Shown: piece after piece, positions 43,898-51,937 of the stretch
How the letters are laid out: every line of letters starts with the position of its first letter
How positions within the stretch are numbered: position 1 is the stretch's first letter
Position numbers and translations under genes: made by a program
Notes under the pieces: generated by a model
Database searches by the model: none
What the model saw: only the letters and a program-made list of their open reading frames with translations
Told to the model about the DNA's origin: nothing
NCBI RefSeq assembly: GCF_014384905.1
Contig: NZ_JACRSV010000001.1
Span: 1,311,443-1,375,442 of the forward strand
DNA from: Fumia xinanensis
GTDB lineage: Bacteria; Bacillota; Clostridia; Oscillospirales; Ruminococcaceae
Reading direction: 5' to 3'
Length of the DNA stretch: 64,000 nt

Positions 43898-43945
43898 AAT
43901 AACCACCTCACGATTATTATGTCAAGATTAATCCATAACTTTAAG

Positions 43946-43991
43946 GAACTTATAAATCATTATTGACTTATAAGTTCAATTGTGATAATAT
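43946..43991 (+). promoter_or_regulatory. Promoter with 10-bp inverted-repeat operator
   Basis: TTGACT, 17 bp, TAATAT drives the SLOG gene. GAACTTATAA (43946-43955) and TTATAAGTTC (43968-43977) form a perfect inverted repeat across the -35 region. A second palindrome, ATAATAA...TTATTAT, is near 43898-43920. Confidence 0.75.
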
Positions 43992-44010
43992 TTTTTTGAG
44001 GTGATTTACA

Positions 44011-44409
44011 ATGATCGTTGCCGTCATCGGTTCCCGTTCCATCAAACAGGTAGACATCGGAAAAATTCTGCCCGAAGGCACCACCGAACTGATTTCCGGC
44101 GGCGCCAACGGCGTGGACAGCCTTGCCGCCCAATACGCCGCCGGGCACAATCTGCCCATCCGCGTCCTCCGCCCCGACTACAAGCGTTACTTTTACCTCC
44201 GCGCTCCCCTGGAGCGCAACCAGCTCATTGTTGACACCGCCGATTTTGTCGTCGCCGTCTGGGACGGCAGCTCCACCGGCACCAAAGATGCCGTCATCCG
44301 GGCGAAGAAGGCCGGGAAACCGGTGCGCATCTACTCCCCCGATGGGATTTTGCTTTTCCAGGTGCCGCCCGACGAGCCCTTCTCCCAAAAAAACGCCCCC
44401 AATCTGTAG
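44011..44409 (+). CDS. SLOG-superfamily protein (YspA/DprA-like)
   Basis: A 132-residue protein with a GAGGTG site. It reads VAVIGSRSIKQVDIGKIL, then TELISGGANGVDSLAAQYA and FVVAVWDGSSTGTKDAVIRA: a Rossmann-like SLOG fold with the GGANGVD nucleotide-binding loop and the WDG-S-GT motif. Members are thought to bind nucleotide-derived ligands and often occur in stress or defence loci. The actual ligand is unknown. Controlled by the divergent XRE gene, inferred. Confidence 0.82.
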   Translation: MIVAVIGSRSIKQVDIGKILPEGTTELISGGANGVDSLAAQYAAGHNLPIRVLRPDYKRYFYLRAPLERNQLIVDTADFVVAVWDGSSTGTKDAVIRAKKAGKPVRIYSPDGILLFQVPPDEPFSQKNAPNL

Positions 44410-44612
44410 GGACGGGGCTCTGCTCCGCTCAACGCCATATCCCCTACAATCTTCCTCAAATCCCTAGGGGCCCACGCCCACGTCGGCCCACCGTTTATCA
44501 CAAAACCCCCGCCCCATGGAATTCTTCCACAGGGCGGGGGTGCTGTACTTGTAGGGGCGAACTGTGTTCGCCTCAAGAAACTCCATATGAAAACGGGTTC
44601 AGTTCGCCCTAC
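44405..44612. repeat. Repeat cluster between SLOG and histidine kinase genes
   Basis: A copy GTAGGGACGGGGCTCTGCTC is at 44406, a CCCCCGCCC/GGGCGGGGG hairpin at 44506-44541, and a TGTAGGGGCGAACTGTGTTC copy at 44550 with its inverse GTTCAGTTCGCCCTACC at 44597, overlapping the kinase stop codon. Confidence 0.65.
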
Positions 44613-46117
44613 CGCTCCCGCCTGAGCCTAAACCAGAACACGCTCCCCTCCCCGACTTTGCTCTGAACGCCGTACTGGGCCCCGTGCATGTCGAGGATGT
44701 TCTTGACGATGGACAGCCCCAGCCCCGTCCCCACGGCGGCCCGCTTGTGGGTTTTGTCCAGCTTGTAGTACCGCTCCCAAACGAGCCCCAGCTGTTCCTC
44801 GGGAATCCCCTCGCCGCTGTCCCGGACGGACAGGGTGACAAAATCCCCCTCCACCGCTTGGACGATCTGGATTTTCTTGTCCGGCCCGGTGTAGTTGACA
44901 GCGTTGTTTATGAGGTTGTAGACCACCTGGGAAATTTTCATCCGGTCGGCCTCCACAAACGCCTCTTCCGGCGCCTCGAAGGTGATTTTGTACCCCTCCT
45001 GCTCCCGGAGCTTCTGATACCGCTCCAACGTCTCCCCCACGAGTTTAGTCAGCGAGAACCGCTCTTTTGTAAGCTTCTGGACTCCCGCCTGATGCTTCGA
45101 CAAATCCAGCAGGTCGTTGACCAGGGCGTTTAAGTGGTTGGCCTCGTCGATGATGACCTGGACGTTTTCCGGGGAATTTTCCCCCGGCAAATCCCGCATA
45201 GCCTCCGAATAGGCGGTGATCATGGTCAGGGGGGTGCGCAGATCGTGGGACACATTGGCTAAGAGCTCCCGTTTCAGCGCCTCGGATTTTTGCAGCTCCA
45301 CCGACACGTCGGCCAGCGTTTCGTCCAGCTCCCGGATCTCCCGGTAGCTTTTTCCCCTGTGCCGGCGGTACCTGCCCCTCGCCAGCTCCTTGGCCGACTC
45401 GTTGATCTCAATGACCGGCCTCGAAATCTTCCTCGACAGCAGCACCGCGAACCCCGCCGCCAGCAGGAGCATCAGCCCGGTCAGCACGGTGAGCTGGATG
45501 CGCAGGGTCTTTGTCGTGGCGCTCACCGGCGAAATCACCGAGTTTAACAGCAGCACCCGCTCGTCGCCCACTTCGCCCTCCACCACCCGCACGCAGATGA
45601 TGCTCTCCTGGGCCCGGTCAAAAAAGGGCGGCAGGGGCTTATTCTTGTCGAATTCCCCGCCGTCTGCCCCAGCTGCCTCCTCAAACGGTATTTTTCCCGA
45701 CTCCCCGCGGATGAAAAACCGCCCGTCCTCCCGGCTGGTCCGCTGGATGAAGCTGCCGCCATTTTCCACCGCCGCCGCGTACAGGGCGAAGAGCTCGGCG
45801 GGCGGCAGCTTGTGGATGCGGCAGTTGGGCAGGGTGTCCGCCGAGGCGATCAGGCTCCCGTCGGTGCCGATAGCCATAGCGCAGATCTGGTTTTCCTGGG
45901 CGAGATTTTGCAAAAGGGCGGGAAGGTCGCTCTCGAACATCTTTTTGGAAATGGAGTCCGCCGCGGCGCTGATTTCCCTCGTTTTGACCCCTTTGTAGAA
46001 CTCTTCGAGGAAAACCACCTGGAAGCACCACAAAAGCGCCAGCACAATGGCTGCAAACCCGCCGAAAAATAAAAGGAGCTTCCATTTGACGCTCAAAGGC
46101 TTTCTATTCGCTTTCAA
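44609..46117 (-). CDS. Sensor histidine kinase
   Basis: A 502-residue protein with a TTG start overlapping the response-regulator stop by 14 bp. Membrane helices at about 12-32 and 205-225 enclose an extracellular sensor of about 170 residues. A HAMP domain follows (SRPVIEINESAKELARGRYR). The phosphoacceptor His is in NVSHDLRTPLTMI, and the ATPase has LINNAVNYTGP, RDSGEGIPEEQ and GTGLGLSIVKNIL. All catalytic boxes are present. Signal unknown. Confidence 0.95.
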   Translation of the reverse strand: MKANRKPLSVKWKLLLFFGGFAAIVLALLWCFQVVFLEEFYKGVKTREISAAADSISKKMFESDLPALLQNLAQENQICAMAIGTDGSLIASADTLPNCRIHKLPPAELFALYAAAVENGGSFIQRTSREDGRFFIRGESGKIPFEEAAGADGGEFDKNKPLPPFFDRAQESIICVRVVEGEVGDERVLLLNSVISPVSATTKTLRIQLTVLTGLMLLLAAGFAVLLSRKISRPVIEINESAKELARGRYRRHRGKSYREIRELDETLADVSVELQKSEALKRELLANVSHDLRTPLTMITAYSEAMRDLPGENSPENVQVIIDEANHLNALVNDLLDLSKHQAGVQKLTKERFSLTKLVGETLERYQKLREQEGYKITFEAPEEAFVEADRMKISQVVYNLINNAVNYTGPDKKIQIVQAVEGDFVTLSVRDSGEGIPEEQLGLVWERYYKLDKTHKRAAVGTGLGLSIVKNILDMHGAQYGVQSKVGEGSVFWFRLRRER

Positions 46118-46778
46118 AACGGTACCCCACCCCTCTCAGCGTGACGATCCGCCCGCTGTACGCCCCAAGACTCTTCCGCAGCAGCTTGATGTGGGTGTCC
46201 AGCGTCCGGTCGTCACCGTAAAAGTCGTAGCCCCAGACGTTTGTGATGAGGTTTTCCCGGGTCAGGGCGATGTTCCGGTTGCGGACGAGATAAAACAGCA
46301 GGTCGTACTCCTTTGGGGACAGCTCCGCCCGTTCCCCGTCGACCTCCACCAGCCTCCCGGTGAAGTCCACCCGTAGCCCCCCCGCCTCGTACACCTCGTG
46401 CCCGCTCTCCGACGCGGGCCGCGCCCGTTTGAGCACCGCCGCCGCCCGCATCATCAGCTCACGCGGGGAAAAAGGCTTGACGACGTAATCGTCCGCCCCG
46501 GTCTCGAACCCGTGGATCCGGTCGTACTCCTCCCCACGGGCCGACAGCATGATCACCGGCACCTCTTTTGCCTTGCGGATTTCCTTGCAGGCAGAGAAGC
46601 CGTCCAGCCCCGGCATCATAATGTCCATGATGATCAGGTCGAAATCCTCTTTCCCGGCGATTTCCACCGCCTGCATCCCGTCCTCCGCCTCCATGATGTC
46701 GTATCCCTCAAAGGCGGCGTATTTTTTGATGATCTCCCGGATGCGCTGTTCGTCGTCCACAACCAAAATCCGCGGCAT
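46104..46778 (-). CDS. OmpR-type response regulator
   Basis: A 224-residue protein. The receiver contains LVVDDEQRI, the phosphorylated Asp in LIIMDIMMPGLDGFS, and the Lys in VVKPFSPREL. The winged-helix domain starts near 130 (LSPKEYDLLFYLV, VWGYDFYGDDRTLDTHI, LRGVGYRFE). It forms a coupled operon with the kinase. Targets unknown. Confidence 0.96.
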   Translation of the reverse strand: MPRILVVDDEQRIREIIKKYAAFEGYDIMEAEDGMQAVEIAGKEDFDLIIMDIMMPGLDGFSACKEIRKAKEVPVIMLSARGEEYDRIHGFETGADDYVVKPFSPRELMMRAAAVLKRARPASESGHEVYEAGGLRVDFTGRLVEVDGERAELSPKEYDLLFYLVRNRNIALTRENLITNVWGYDFYGDDRTLDTHIKLLRKSLGAYSGRIVTLRGVGYRFESE

Positions 46779-46848
46779 GGTACTCTCCTTTCCAAACTCT
46801 TTCCTCAGGCGTATGAATGGCCTCGCGGTTTCGCGGACGCATGTTCAA

Positions 46849-46879
46849 AGCGGGCGGAGCAAAGCCCCGCCCCTACGCG
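46849..46879. repeat. GTAGGGGCGGG-type repeat, inverted orientation
   Basis: GCGGGCGGAGCAAAGCCCCG then CCCCTACGCG, a single copy. Confidence 0.6.
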
Positions 46880-46902
46880 ATTTTCCCCGTGCTCCCTGAC
46901 CC

Positions 46903-47805
46903 CTACAGCACCAAACTCTCCAAAAACTTGAGCGTCCCCCCGTCGGCATCCATGATCGCCTCCGCCCCGATGGGCAGAATGGCCTGGTTCTCCCCGTGGC
47001 CGAAGTCGTCGCACCAAACCACCGGGATTTGATGCCGCTCCCCGAACCGGCGGAGCAAGTCATGTAGTTCCGGCTGAGGCTCCCGGTCATAGTGCCCGAA
47101 GAGGAGGCCATCCACCTGTTTCATCAGCCCGCTCTGCCCGATGTGGGAGAGATACCGGCTGACAGCGGGGGGCGTGTTGAAGCAGATGTGGTCCTCCAAA
47201 AAGAGGATGTACCGCTTTTTAGGGTCAGCTTTAAAAAACTTCCCTTCCATTAAAAGGGCGAAGTTTACAAGATACCCGCCCACAAGCTGCCCCCGGGCCG
47301 TCCCGCCCCGAACGGCGTTCCAGGCGGAATTTTTCCGGTACACGGGATTTCCCTCCGCGAGCATTTCGGTAAAACGCTCCAAATTGTAGGGATTTCCCCG
47401 GCTGATTGCCCCTGTGGACTGGCCGTAAAAGGTCATAAGCCCCGAGCGGGCCGACACGGCGTTTAAAACCGACGTGCCGTCGCTGTAGCTCAGGATGATC
47501 TTGGGGTTTCTCGCCGCGGCCTCGTAGTCGATGTAGGGGAGGATCTCGTTGCTCACCTCTCCCCCGTCGAACAAAATCATCCCCACCTCCGGGTCGAGGA
47601 CCATCTCATTAAAATCCGCCGCCCGCTCTTCCGGCGTCCCGGCAAAGCCGTCCGCCCGGCTGTAGATATTTTTCCCCAGCTTGACCGCAAACCCCATCCG
47701 TTCCAGGGCCTTTTCCGCCTCAGAGACGTATTGTTCCTCCGCTGCCAGACAGGGCGCGATAATCCCGACAGTATCCCCTTTTCGCAGTTTTGATGGTTTC
47801 AGCAT
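46903..47805 (-). CDS. S66 LD-carboxypeptidase / MccF-like protein
   Basis: A 300-residue protein; the ATG at 47805 is six bases after AGGAG. The N-terminal KLRKGDTVGIIAPCLA and GFAGTPEERAADFNEMVLDP match family S66, and the nucleophile Ser is expected in ILSYSDGTSVLNAV. The later YILFLEDH and a C-terminal FGHGENQAILPIGAEA, carrying the Glu/His of the triad, are present. Family members trim the L,D-bond of muropeptides or inactivate microcin-type peptides; which applies here is unknown. Confidence 0.88.
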   Translation of the reverse strand: MLKPSKLRKGDTVGIIAPCLAAEEQYVSEAEKALERMGFAVKLGKNIYSRADGFAGTPEERAADFNEMVLDPEVGMILFDGGEVSNEILPYIDYEAAARNPKIILSYSDGTSVLNAVSARSGLMTFYGQSTGAISRGNPYNLERFTEMLAEGNPVYRKNSAWNAVRGGTARGQLVGGYLVNFALLMEGKFFKADPKKRYILFLEDHICFNTPPAVSRYLSHIGQSGLMKQVDGLLFGHYDREPQPELHDLLRRFGERHQIPVVWCDDFGHGENQAILPIGAEAIMDADGGTLKFLESLVL

Positions 47806-47946
47806 CATATTCTCCTTCCGCTCATGGAGCACGCTTTCTTTCCCTACCAGTTTACCACAAGGCGGCCCGCCCGTCCACTGATTTTCATTTTAATGGGCCA
47901 ATGTGACGGCTGTGTGAAAAAAACAGAATCCTTCGACAAAAAACGA

Positions 47947-47995
47947 TTGACAAGCTCCTTTTTTCGGTGTATTATTGCAAATGATAATCATTTTC
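47947..47995 (+). promoter_or_regulatory. Promoter with Fur-type box
   Basis: TTGACA, 17 bp, TATTAT (47970-47975), then GCAAATGATAATCATTTTC at 47977-47995. By hand this agrees with the classical 19-bp Fur consensus at 16 positions and covers the start site, as expected for metal-dependent repression. Confidence 0.8.
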
Positions 47996-48096
47996 ATTTA
48001 GAAAAAATCCTTCTCACCGGCTTTTGCCCCTTCCCCTCAAAGACAGGGCGCAAGCGCCGCGCAATCCCAACAAATTCAAATAGGAAAGGCGATTTT

Positions 48097-48981
48097 ATGC
48101 TGGACGTTTTACTGGACACCCTGCTCGACACCCTCAAAACCATTCCCATCCTCTTTGTGGTCTACCTGTTCATCGAATGGCTGGAACACCGGGTGGATTT
48201 TCTCAAATTCATGAATGGGAAAGGCTCCCGGTTCGGCCCCCTGATGGGGGCCCTGGTAGGCTGTATCCCCCAGTGCGGGTTCTCGGCGGCGTCCGCGTCC
48301 CTTTATAACGGCGGCATGATCGGCGGAGCCACCCTCATCGCCGTTTTTGTCTCCACCTCCGACGAGGCCATCCCCGTCATGCTTTCAAACCTGTCGGACA
48401 TGAGCCTCGTGGTGTGGCTCATCGTCGTCAAGGTGATTGTAGCCGTGGCGGCGGGGTACCTCCTCAAATACACCCTCTTCCGCAATGAAACCATCCGGGT
48501 CCGCACCCTGGGGCAGAAAGCCGAACCATGCGGCCACGACCATAGCCACGAGCACACCGGCGGCCAGTGCGGGTGCTGTTCCCATCACGGCTCCATCTTC
48601 AAAAGCGCCGCCGTCCACACCCTGAAAATCACGGCGTTTTTGGCCGTCACCATGCTCCTCATCAACCTCATTGTGTTCTGGATCGGCGAGGACAACCTTG
48701 AGACCGTCCTCTTGTCGGGCAGCGTGTTCCAGCCCATCCTGACCGCCCTAATCGGCCTGATTCCCGGCTGCGCCACCTCGGTCCTGCTGACCCAGCTGCT
48801 CATGGGCGGCAGCATCAGTTTCGGGGCCGCCATCGCCGGCCTGTCGGCGGGAACCGGCTTTGGGTACCTGGTGCTCTTTAAGGAGTGCCGAAACAAAAAA
48901 GCGGCTCTCAAGATCGTTTTGTGCACCTATCTGGTGTCGGTGGCTGCCGGCATGGTCATCCACCTGGCCATGATGTTCTAA
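48097..48981 (+). CDS. ArsP_2-type heavy-metal exporter/permease
   Basis: A 294-residue protein (AGGAAAGG site). About ten hydrophobic helices occur in two similar halves, each with a Cys-containing loop (LVGCIPQCGFSAASASLYNG and LIGLIPGCATSVLLTQLLMG). Between them a cytoplasmic loop is His/Cys-rich (CGHDHSHEHTGGQCGCC), a probable metal-binding site. This matches the PF11449-type putative metal exporters. The Fur-type box upstream and Fur-family gene downstream point to a transition-metal substrate. Confidence 0.82.
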   Translation: MLDVLLDTLLDTLKTIPILFVVYLFIEWLEHRVDFLKFMNGKGSRFGPLMGALVGCIPQCGFSAASASLYNGGMIGGATLIAVFVSTSDEAIPVMLSNLSDMSLVVWLIVVKVIVAVAAGYLLKYTLFRNETIRVRTLGQKAEPCGHDHSHEHTGGQCGCCSHHGSIFKSAAVHTLKITAFLAVTMLLINLIVFWIGEDNLETVLLSGSVFQPILTALIGLIPGCATSVLLTQLLMGGSISFGAAIAGLSAGTGFGYLVLFKECRNKKAALKIVLCTYLVSVAAGMVIHLAMMF

Positions 48982-49284
48982 ACCGCTCCCTGCCGGAGCA
49001 CCAGAACGCCCCGGCCCCAAAAACACAGAAACCGCCGCAAATCCCCCGGCCGCCTCTGAGGCCGAAGCCCACCCGCGGAATCCCTCTTTAGGGCCGCTCC
49101 TGCCAAGGCTTCCCTGCGCTTCCGGCGATTTTACCCACCCGCAGGCTTCTCTCAAAAACAAACGTCGCGGGAACGACAAACCGGCTCCCTCCCCTCGCGC
49201 ATCCCCTCGCACTCTGGCGGCACTGCCGCCCATCCGCAGTCAAACAACGAAAACAGGCCTACGGGCCGGAAAGGCGGGGACGTT
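48982..49284. other. Gap without gene
   Basis: About 300 bp of GC-rich DNA between exporter and Fur-family genes. No terminator or promoter stands out, so the two could be co-transcribed. Confidence 0.5.
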
Positions 49285-49707
49285 ATGAAACAAAGCGCGC
49301 CCGAGCTCTTAAAAAAATCCGGGCTCAAAGTGACAAAACAGCGGGAAGCCATTTTGGACATCCTGCTCTCCTCCCCCGCCCATCTGACGGCGGAGGACAT
49401 CTACCTGGACCTGAAGGCGAAAAGCCTTGACTTCGGCCTCTCCACCGTTTACCGCACCCTCTCGTCGCTGGAGGAGCACCGCATTGTCGAAAAAACCGGC
49501 CTCCCCGGCGACACCGGCAAGCAGTATTACGAAATCGCCCATTTGGGCCACCGGCACCACCTGGTCTGCGTCAAGTGCAAGCGGTGCATCGTGCTGGATG
49601 AATGCCCGGTGGAGTCCTTCACCGCCGCCGTCTGCAAAGCCCACGGCTTCACCCTGACGGGACACTCGTTTGAGATTTTCGGCGTCTGCCCCGACTGCCA
49701 GAACTGA
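49285..49707 (+). CDS. Fur-family metalloregulator
   Basis: A 140-residue protein. The N-terminal winged helix is KVTKQREAILDILLSSPAHL and DFGLSTVYRTLSSLEEHRIV; the dimer domain has HLGHRHHLVCVKCKRC and a final CPDCQ, i.e. two C-x2-C structural zinc pairs and the His cluster of the regulatory site. Subtype (Fur, Zur, PerR) cannot be fixed by eye. It probably senses metal and acts on the Fur-type box at 47977. Confidence 0.93.
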   Translation: MKQSAPELLKKSGLKVTKQREAILDILLSSPAHLTAEDIYLDLKAKSLDFGLSTVYRTLSSLEEHRIVEKTGLPGDTGKQYYEIAHLGHRHHLVCVKCKRCIVLDECPVESFTAAVCKAHGFTLTGHSFEIFGVCPDCQN

Positions 49708-49803
49708 GGAAACCCGCCGCCGCAAAATCTTTCGGTAATCACCCTGATCAGACCCTGGGGCGCTCCGCACCAGGGCAATGTACCCCCATCGAGGAGGCTC
49801 GCC

Positions 49804-50406
49804 ATGTTCACCGAAAAACACTACGAAAACGAGGACTTCCGGGAGGCGGAAATCTTAGAGGACTCCCTCACCGGCCTCACTTTCACGCAATGTTCCTTCC
49901 AGGGGGCGGATCTGGCCGCCATTGAGCTCAAATCCTGCCGGTTCGACCGGTGCAGCTTCGCCGGGGCCAAGCTGAACGGCATGGTGGCCAAAAACACCGC
50001 TTTTTTAAACTGCCAGTTCCAGCTAAGTACCCTTTTCGCCGCCACCTTTGACGACTGTAAGATGACCGGCTCCAATCTCTGCGACGCCGACTGCCAGGCC
50101 ATGACCATCCTGGGCGGCGACTGGTCCTACACCCTCTTTGACGAGATGGACTTCTCCGGCACCGCCCTCACCCATGTGAATTTCCGCAGCGCCGAGCTGC
50201 CACACGCCGATTTCTCCAAATGCCGCCTGTCGGAGTGCTGCTTCGACGGGGCGAACCTGACCGGCGCCACCTTCCGCGGGGCCGACCTCCGCGGCTGCTC
50301 CATCCACGACCTGAACCTTTTGGAAATCGACTTCAAGGACGCGAAAATCGACCTGGAGCAGGCCGTCGTCCTGGCCTCCGCCCTGGGCGCTCGGTATCTG
50401 CCGTAA
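49804..50406 (+). CDS. Pentapeptide-repeat protein
   Basis: A 200-residue protein (GAGGAGG site). From residue 20 to the end it is built of A(D/N)LXX-type five-residue steps (TFTQCSFQGADL, CRFDRCSFAGAKL, CCFDGANLTGATFRGADL). These fold into a right-handed quadrilateral helix that mimics DNA in Qnr/MfpA gyrase protectors, but many members have no known role. Similar to Qnr-like proteins in length; resistance function is not proven. Confidence 0.88.
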   Translation: MFTEKHYENEDFREAEILEDSLTGLTFTQCSFQGADLAAIELKSCRFDRCSFAGAKLNGMVAKNTAFLNCQFQLSTLFAATFDDCKMTGSNLCDADCQAMTILGGDWSYTLFDEMDFSGTALTHVNFRSAELPHADFSKCRLSECCFDGANLTGATFRGADLRGCSIHDLNLLEIDFKDAKIDLEQAVVLASALGARYLP

Positions 50407-50429
50407 GAAACCACGGCAACGCAGGTGCG

Positions 50430-50478
50430 GGTCAAAATCCAATGCTGCCGCATTGGATTCATACTCCACCCGCTGACA
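50430..50478. repeat. CAAAATCCAATGC dispersed hairpin
   Basis: ATCCAATGC and GCATTGGAT form a stem around TGCC, flanked by GCGGGT and CACCCGC. It is the clearest hairpin version of the 13017/15780/38371 element. Confidence 0.65.
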
Positions 50479-50533
50479 AAACGGCAGGGACAATGCCCGC
50501 CGTCATTCCGCGCCGCGGGCCGAATCACAGACA

Positions 50534-50574
50534 AATAAAAACCCCGCCCTCGCCAAACCCAGCAAGGACGGGGT
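50534..50574 (-). terminator. Terminator of small-gene operon
   Basis: ACCCCGTCCTTGC and GCGAGGGCGGGGT, then TTTTTATTTG on the minus strand, just after the stop at 50581. Confidence 0.85.
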
Positions 50575-50580
50575 CAACAG

Positions 50581-50859
50581 TTATGCCAAATTTTGCAGAA
50601 CAAACAGCTCCAGCAGAGCCGAAAGAACCCGCCCCTTGGTGACGAGGGTGCATTCCGGCGGAGAGTACCGCCGGTCGGCCCGGACCGCCTGCAAAAGAGC
50701 GACGCGGCAGGATTTTTCCGGCTGGAGCTTTAAAGCGTAGCTGTCGCCGTCTACGTTGATGGTGACGGTGCGGCTGGCGTCCAAAGGATTTGCCGGTATT
50801 TCGTCCAGCTGGGCGCAAAGACGGCTGTACTGCTCTTCTCGGAGGCTTCGGACAATCAC
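50581..50859 (-). CDS. Small protein of unknown function, second gene of RHH/sRNA module A
   Basis: A 92-residue protein with a GTG start whose ribosome site (AAGGAGAATGA) overlaps the previous stop. The sequence 'RTVTINVDGDSYALKLQ' suggests a small beta fold, followed by a helical tail (RVLSALLELFVLQNL). No family recognised. Coupled to the acidic gene at 50863 and closed by a terminator. Confidence 0.65.
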   Translation of the reverse strand: MIVRSLREEQYSRLCAQLDEIPANPLDASRTVTINVDGDSYALKLQPEKSCRVALLQAVRADRRYSPPECTLVTKGRVLSALLELFVLQNLA

Positions 50860-50862
50860 CGG

Positions 50863-51084
50863 TCATTCTCCTTTCTGCCTTTTGACGCCGCCGGCCATGA
50901 GACCGACGGTCTGTTTGATAGCGTTTCGGAGGACTTCATCCAGCAGTTCGTCGGGAGAGCGGCCCATTTTGGCCGCCAGGCGGTCCAGGCGCGCGATGTC
51001 ATCCGCCGGAATCTCGATGGTGGTGACCACATTGCCGTTTTCGTCGCAAAGGTCGACGGGAATCAGATTTTTTGTTTCTTTCAT
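50863..51084 (-). CDS. Small acidic protein, antitoxin-like, module A
   Basis: A 73-residue protein from the ATG at 51084 (AGGAG upstream). The N-terminal IPVDLCDENGNVVTTIEIP is shared with the protein at 61219 (VVIDICDENDNLFTTVEL), and the C-terminal half is RHH-like (DDIARLDRLAAKMGRSPDEL). Its promoter region is divergent from sRNA A and is conserved with module D over about 100 bp. A regulatory or antitoxin role is possible, but no toxin is recognised. Confidence 0.7.
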   Translation of the reverse strand: MKETKNLIPVDLCDENGNVVTTIEIPADDIARLDRLAAKMGRSPDELLDEVLRNAIKQTVGLMAGGVKRQKGE

Positions 51085-51148
51085 AGCATTTCTCCTGTTA
51101 AATTCCAGCAATCCCTTGAAAGAAACAGCGGCGCATGGTATAACAGCC

Positions 51149-51177
51149 TTGTAAACCGGTAAGGTTTGTGTTATAAT
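51149..51177 (+). promoter_or_regulatory. Promoter of sRNA A
   Basis: TTGTAA, 17-bp spacer, TATAAT. The spacer includes ACCGGT, and the sequence is matched at 61126-61154 in module D. Confidence 0.7.
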
Positions 51178-51183
51178 ATTTAC

Positions 51184-51262
51184 GCCGACGTTCTTTCTGG
51201 ATTGTTGGTGTTTGGGGAAGCGGTGTGTACTTTCGAGGGTAAGCGCCGCTTCCTGTTCTATT
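51184..51262 (+). ncRNA. Small RNA A, convergent with RHH-A
   Basis: About 80 nt from the promoter to a terminator (GGAAGCGGTG with GCGCCGCTTCC, then TGTTCTATTT). The T-tail reaches the stop codon of RHH-A on the other strand. The first 35 nt (GCCGACGTTCTTTC..GG then ATTGTTGGTGTTTGGGG) are almost identical in sRNA D. No ORF is present. Confidence 0.6.
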
Positions 51263-51429
51263 TATTCGGAGATGTACTGAATAATCGCCTGCCGTATGAC
51301 ATCCGAACGCCGGATGTTATTTTTTTTGCAGTATTCGTCAAGCAAGCTGAGCGTTTTTGGATCCAGCCGGAATCCTACACGAATAGGCATCGGATTATCA
51401 GTCGGTCTCCCCATTTTTTTGCCGGGCAT
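51262..51429 (-). CDS. RHH-A, 55-residue ribbon-helix-helix protein
   Basis: Starts MPGKKMGRPTDNPMPIRVGF after AAAGGAGG. It continues with RLDPKTLSLLDEYCKKN and IRRSDVIRQAIIQYISE: an RHH fold with a GRPTDNP tail as in CopG-like repressors. Its promoter (TTGACA-17-TATAAT on the minus strand near 51450-51480) is flanked by GCCCGACA and TGTCGAGC, a likely operator. 51% or more identical to RHH-C by eye. Confidence 0.82.
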   Translation of the reverse strand: MPGKKMGRPTDNPMPIRVGFRLDPKTLSLLDEYCKKNNIRRSDVIRQAIIQYISE

Positions 51430-51537
51430 AGGCACCTCCTTTCGCTCGACAAATATATTATAGAATTATGTCGGGCAAATGTCAAGAATTTTCCAAAATT
51501 TTCTTGTAGATACCAATTTTTCTGCTATAATAAATAC

Positions 51538-51620
51538 CGGTAATCTCCTTACGGCGATTACCGGCATAAAGGAAACGGTGAATAAACGTTTAACATCACA
51601 CCGCTTCCTGTTTTATTTTT
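51538..51620 (+). ncRNA. Small RNA B, convergent with RHH-B
   Basis: Promoter TTGTAG-16-TATAAT at 51504-51531. The RNA has a 5' hairpin (CCGGTAATC/GATTACCGG) and a terminator (GGAAACGGTG/CACCGCTTCC then TGTTTTATTTTTT). Its tail covers the RHH-B stop codon on the opposite strand. Nearly the same RNA is repeated at 52219. Confidence 0.62.
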
Positions 51621-51789
51621 TGAGGACATCGTACTTTTCGACGATTGTTTCCCGCACGAACTCCGAGCGGTTTTTTCCTAAAATCTCACAGCTTTCATCG
51701 AGTTTTGCCAAAGTCTCCTTGTCCATTTTTACCCGCAACATAAAGACTTTTGGGCTGTCGGTAGGACGTCCCAATTTTTTCCCTGCCAC
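51613..51789 (-). CDS. RHH-B, 58-residue ribbon-helix-helix protein
   Basis: GTG start at 51789; AGGGAGG lies upstream at a rather long distance. Reads VAGKKLGRPTDSPKVFMLRV then KMDKETLAKLDESCEILGKN and RSEFVRETIVEKYDVLKK. Promoter TTGACA-17-TATAAT is flanked by two direct GTAGCAC repeats instead of the inverted repeat of RHH-A, so operator specificity differs. Confidence 0.75.
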   Translation of the reverse strand: MAGKKLGRPTDSPKVFMLRVKMDKETLAKLDESCEILGKNRSEFVRETIVEKYDVLKK

Positions 51790-51937
51790 GAAACCAATTC
51801 ACCTCCCTTACGTAGCACTAAATGTATTATAGTACTAGTAGCACCAAATGTCAAGTGTGTTTGTAAAAAAAAGAACTTACTTTTTGTTAGTAAGTTCTAC
51901 TTTTTTCTTTGAAGCTATGTACTGCTTCCTGTTCTAT

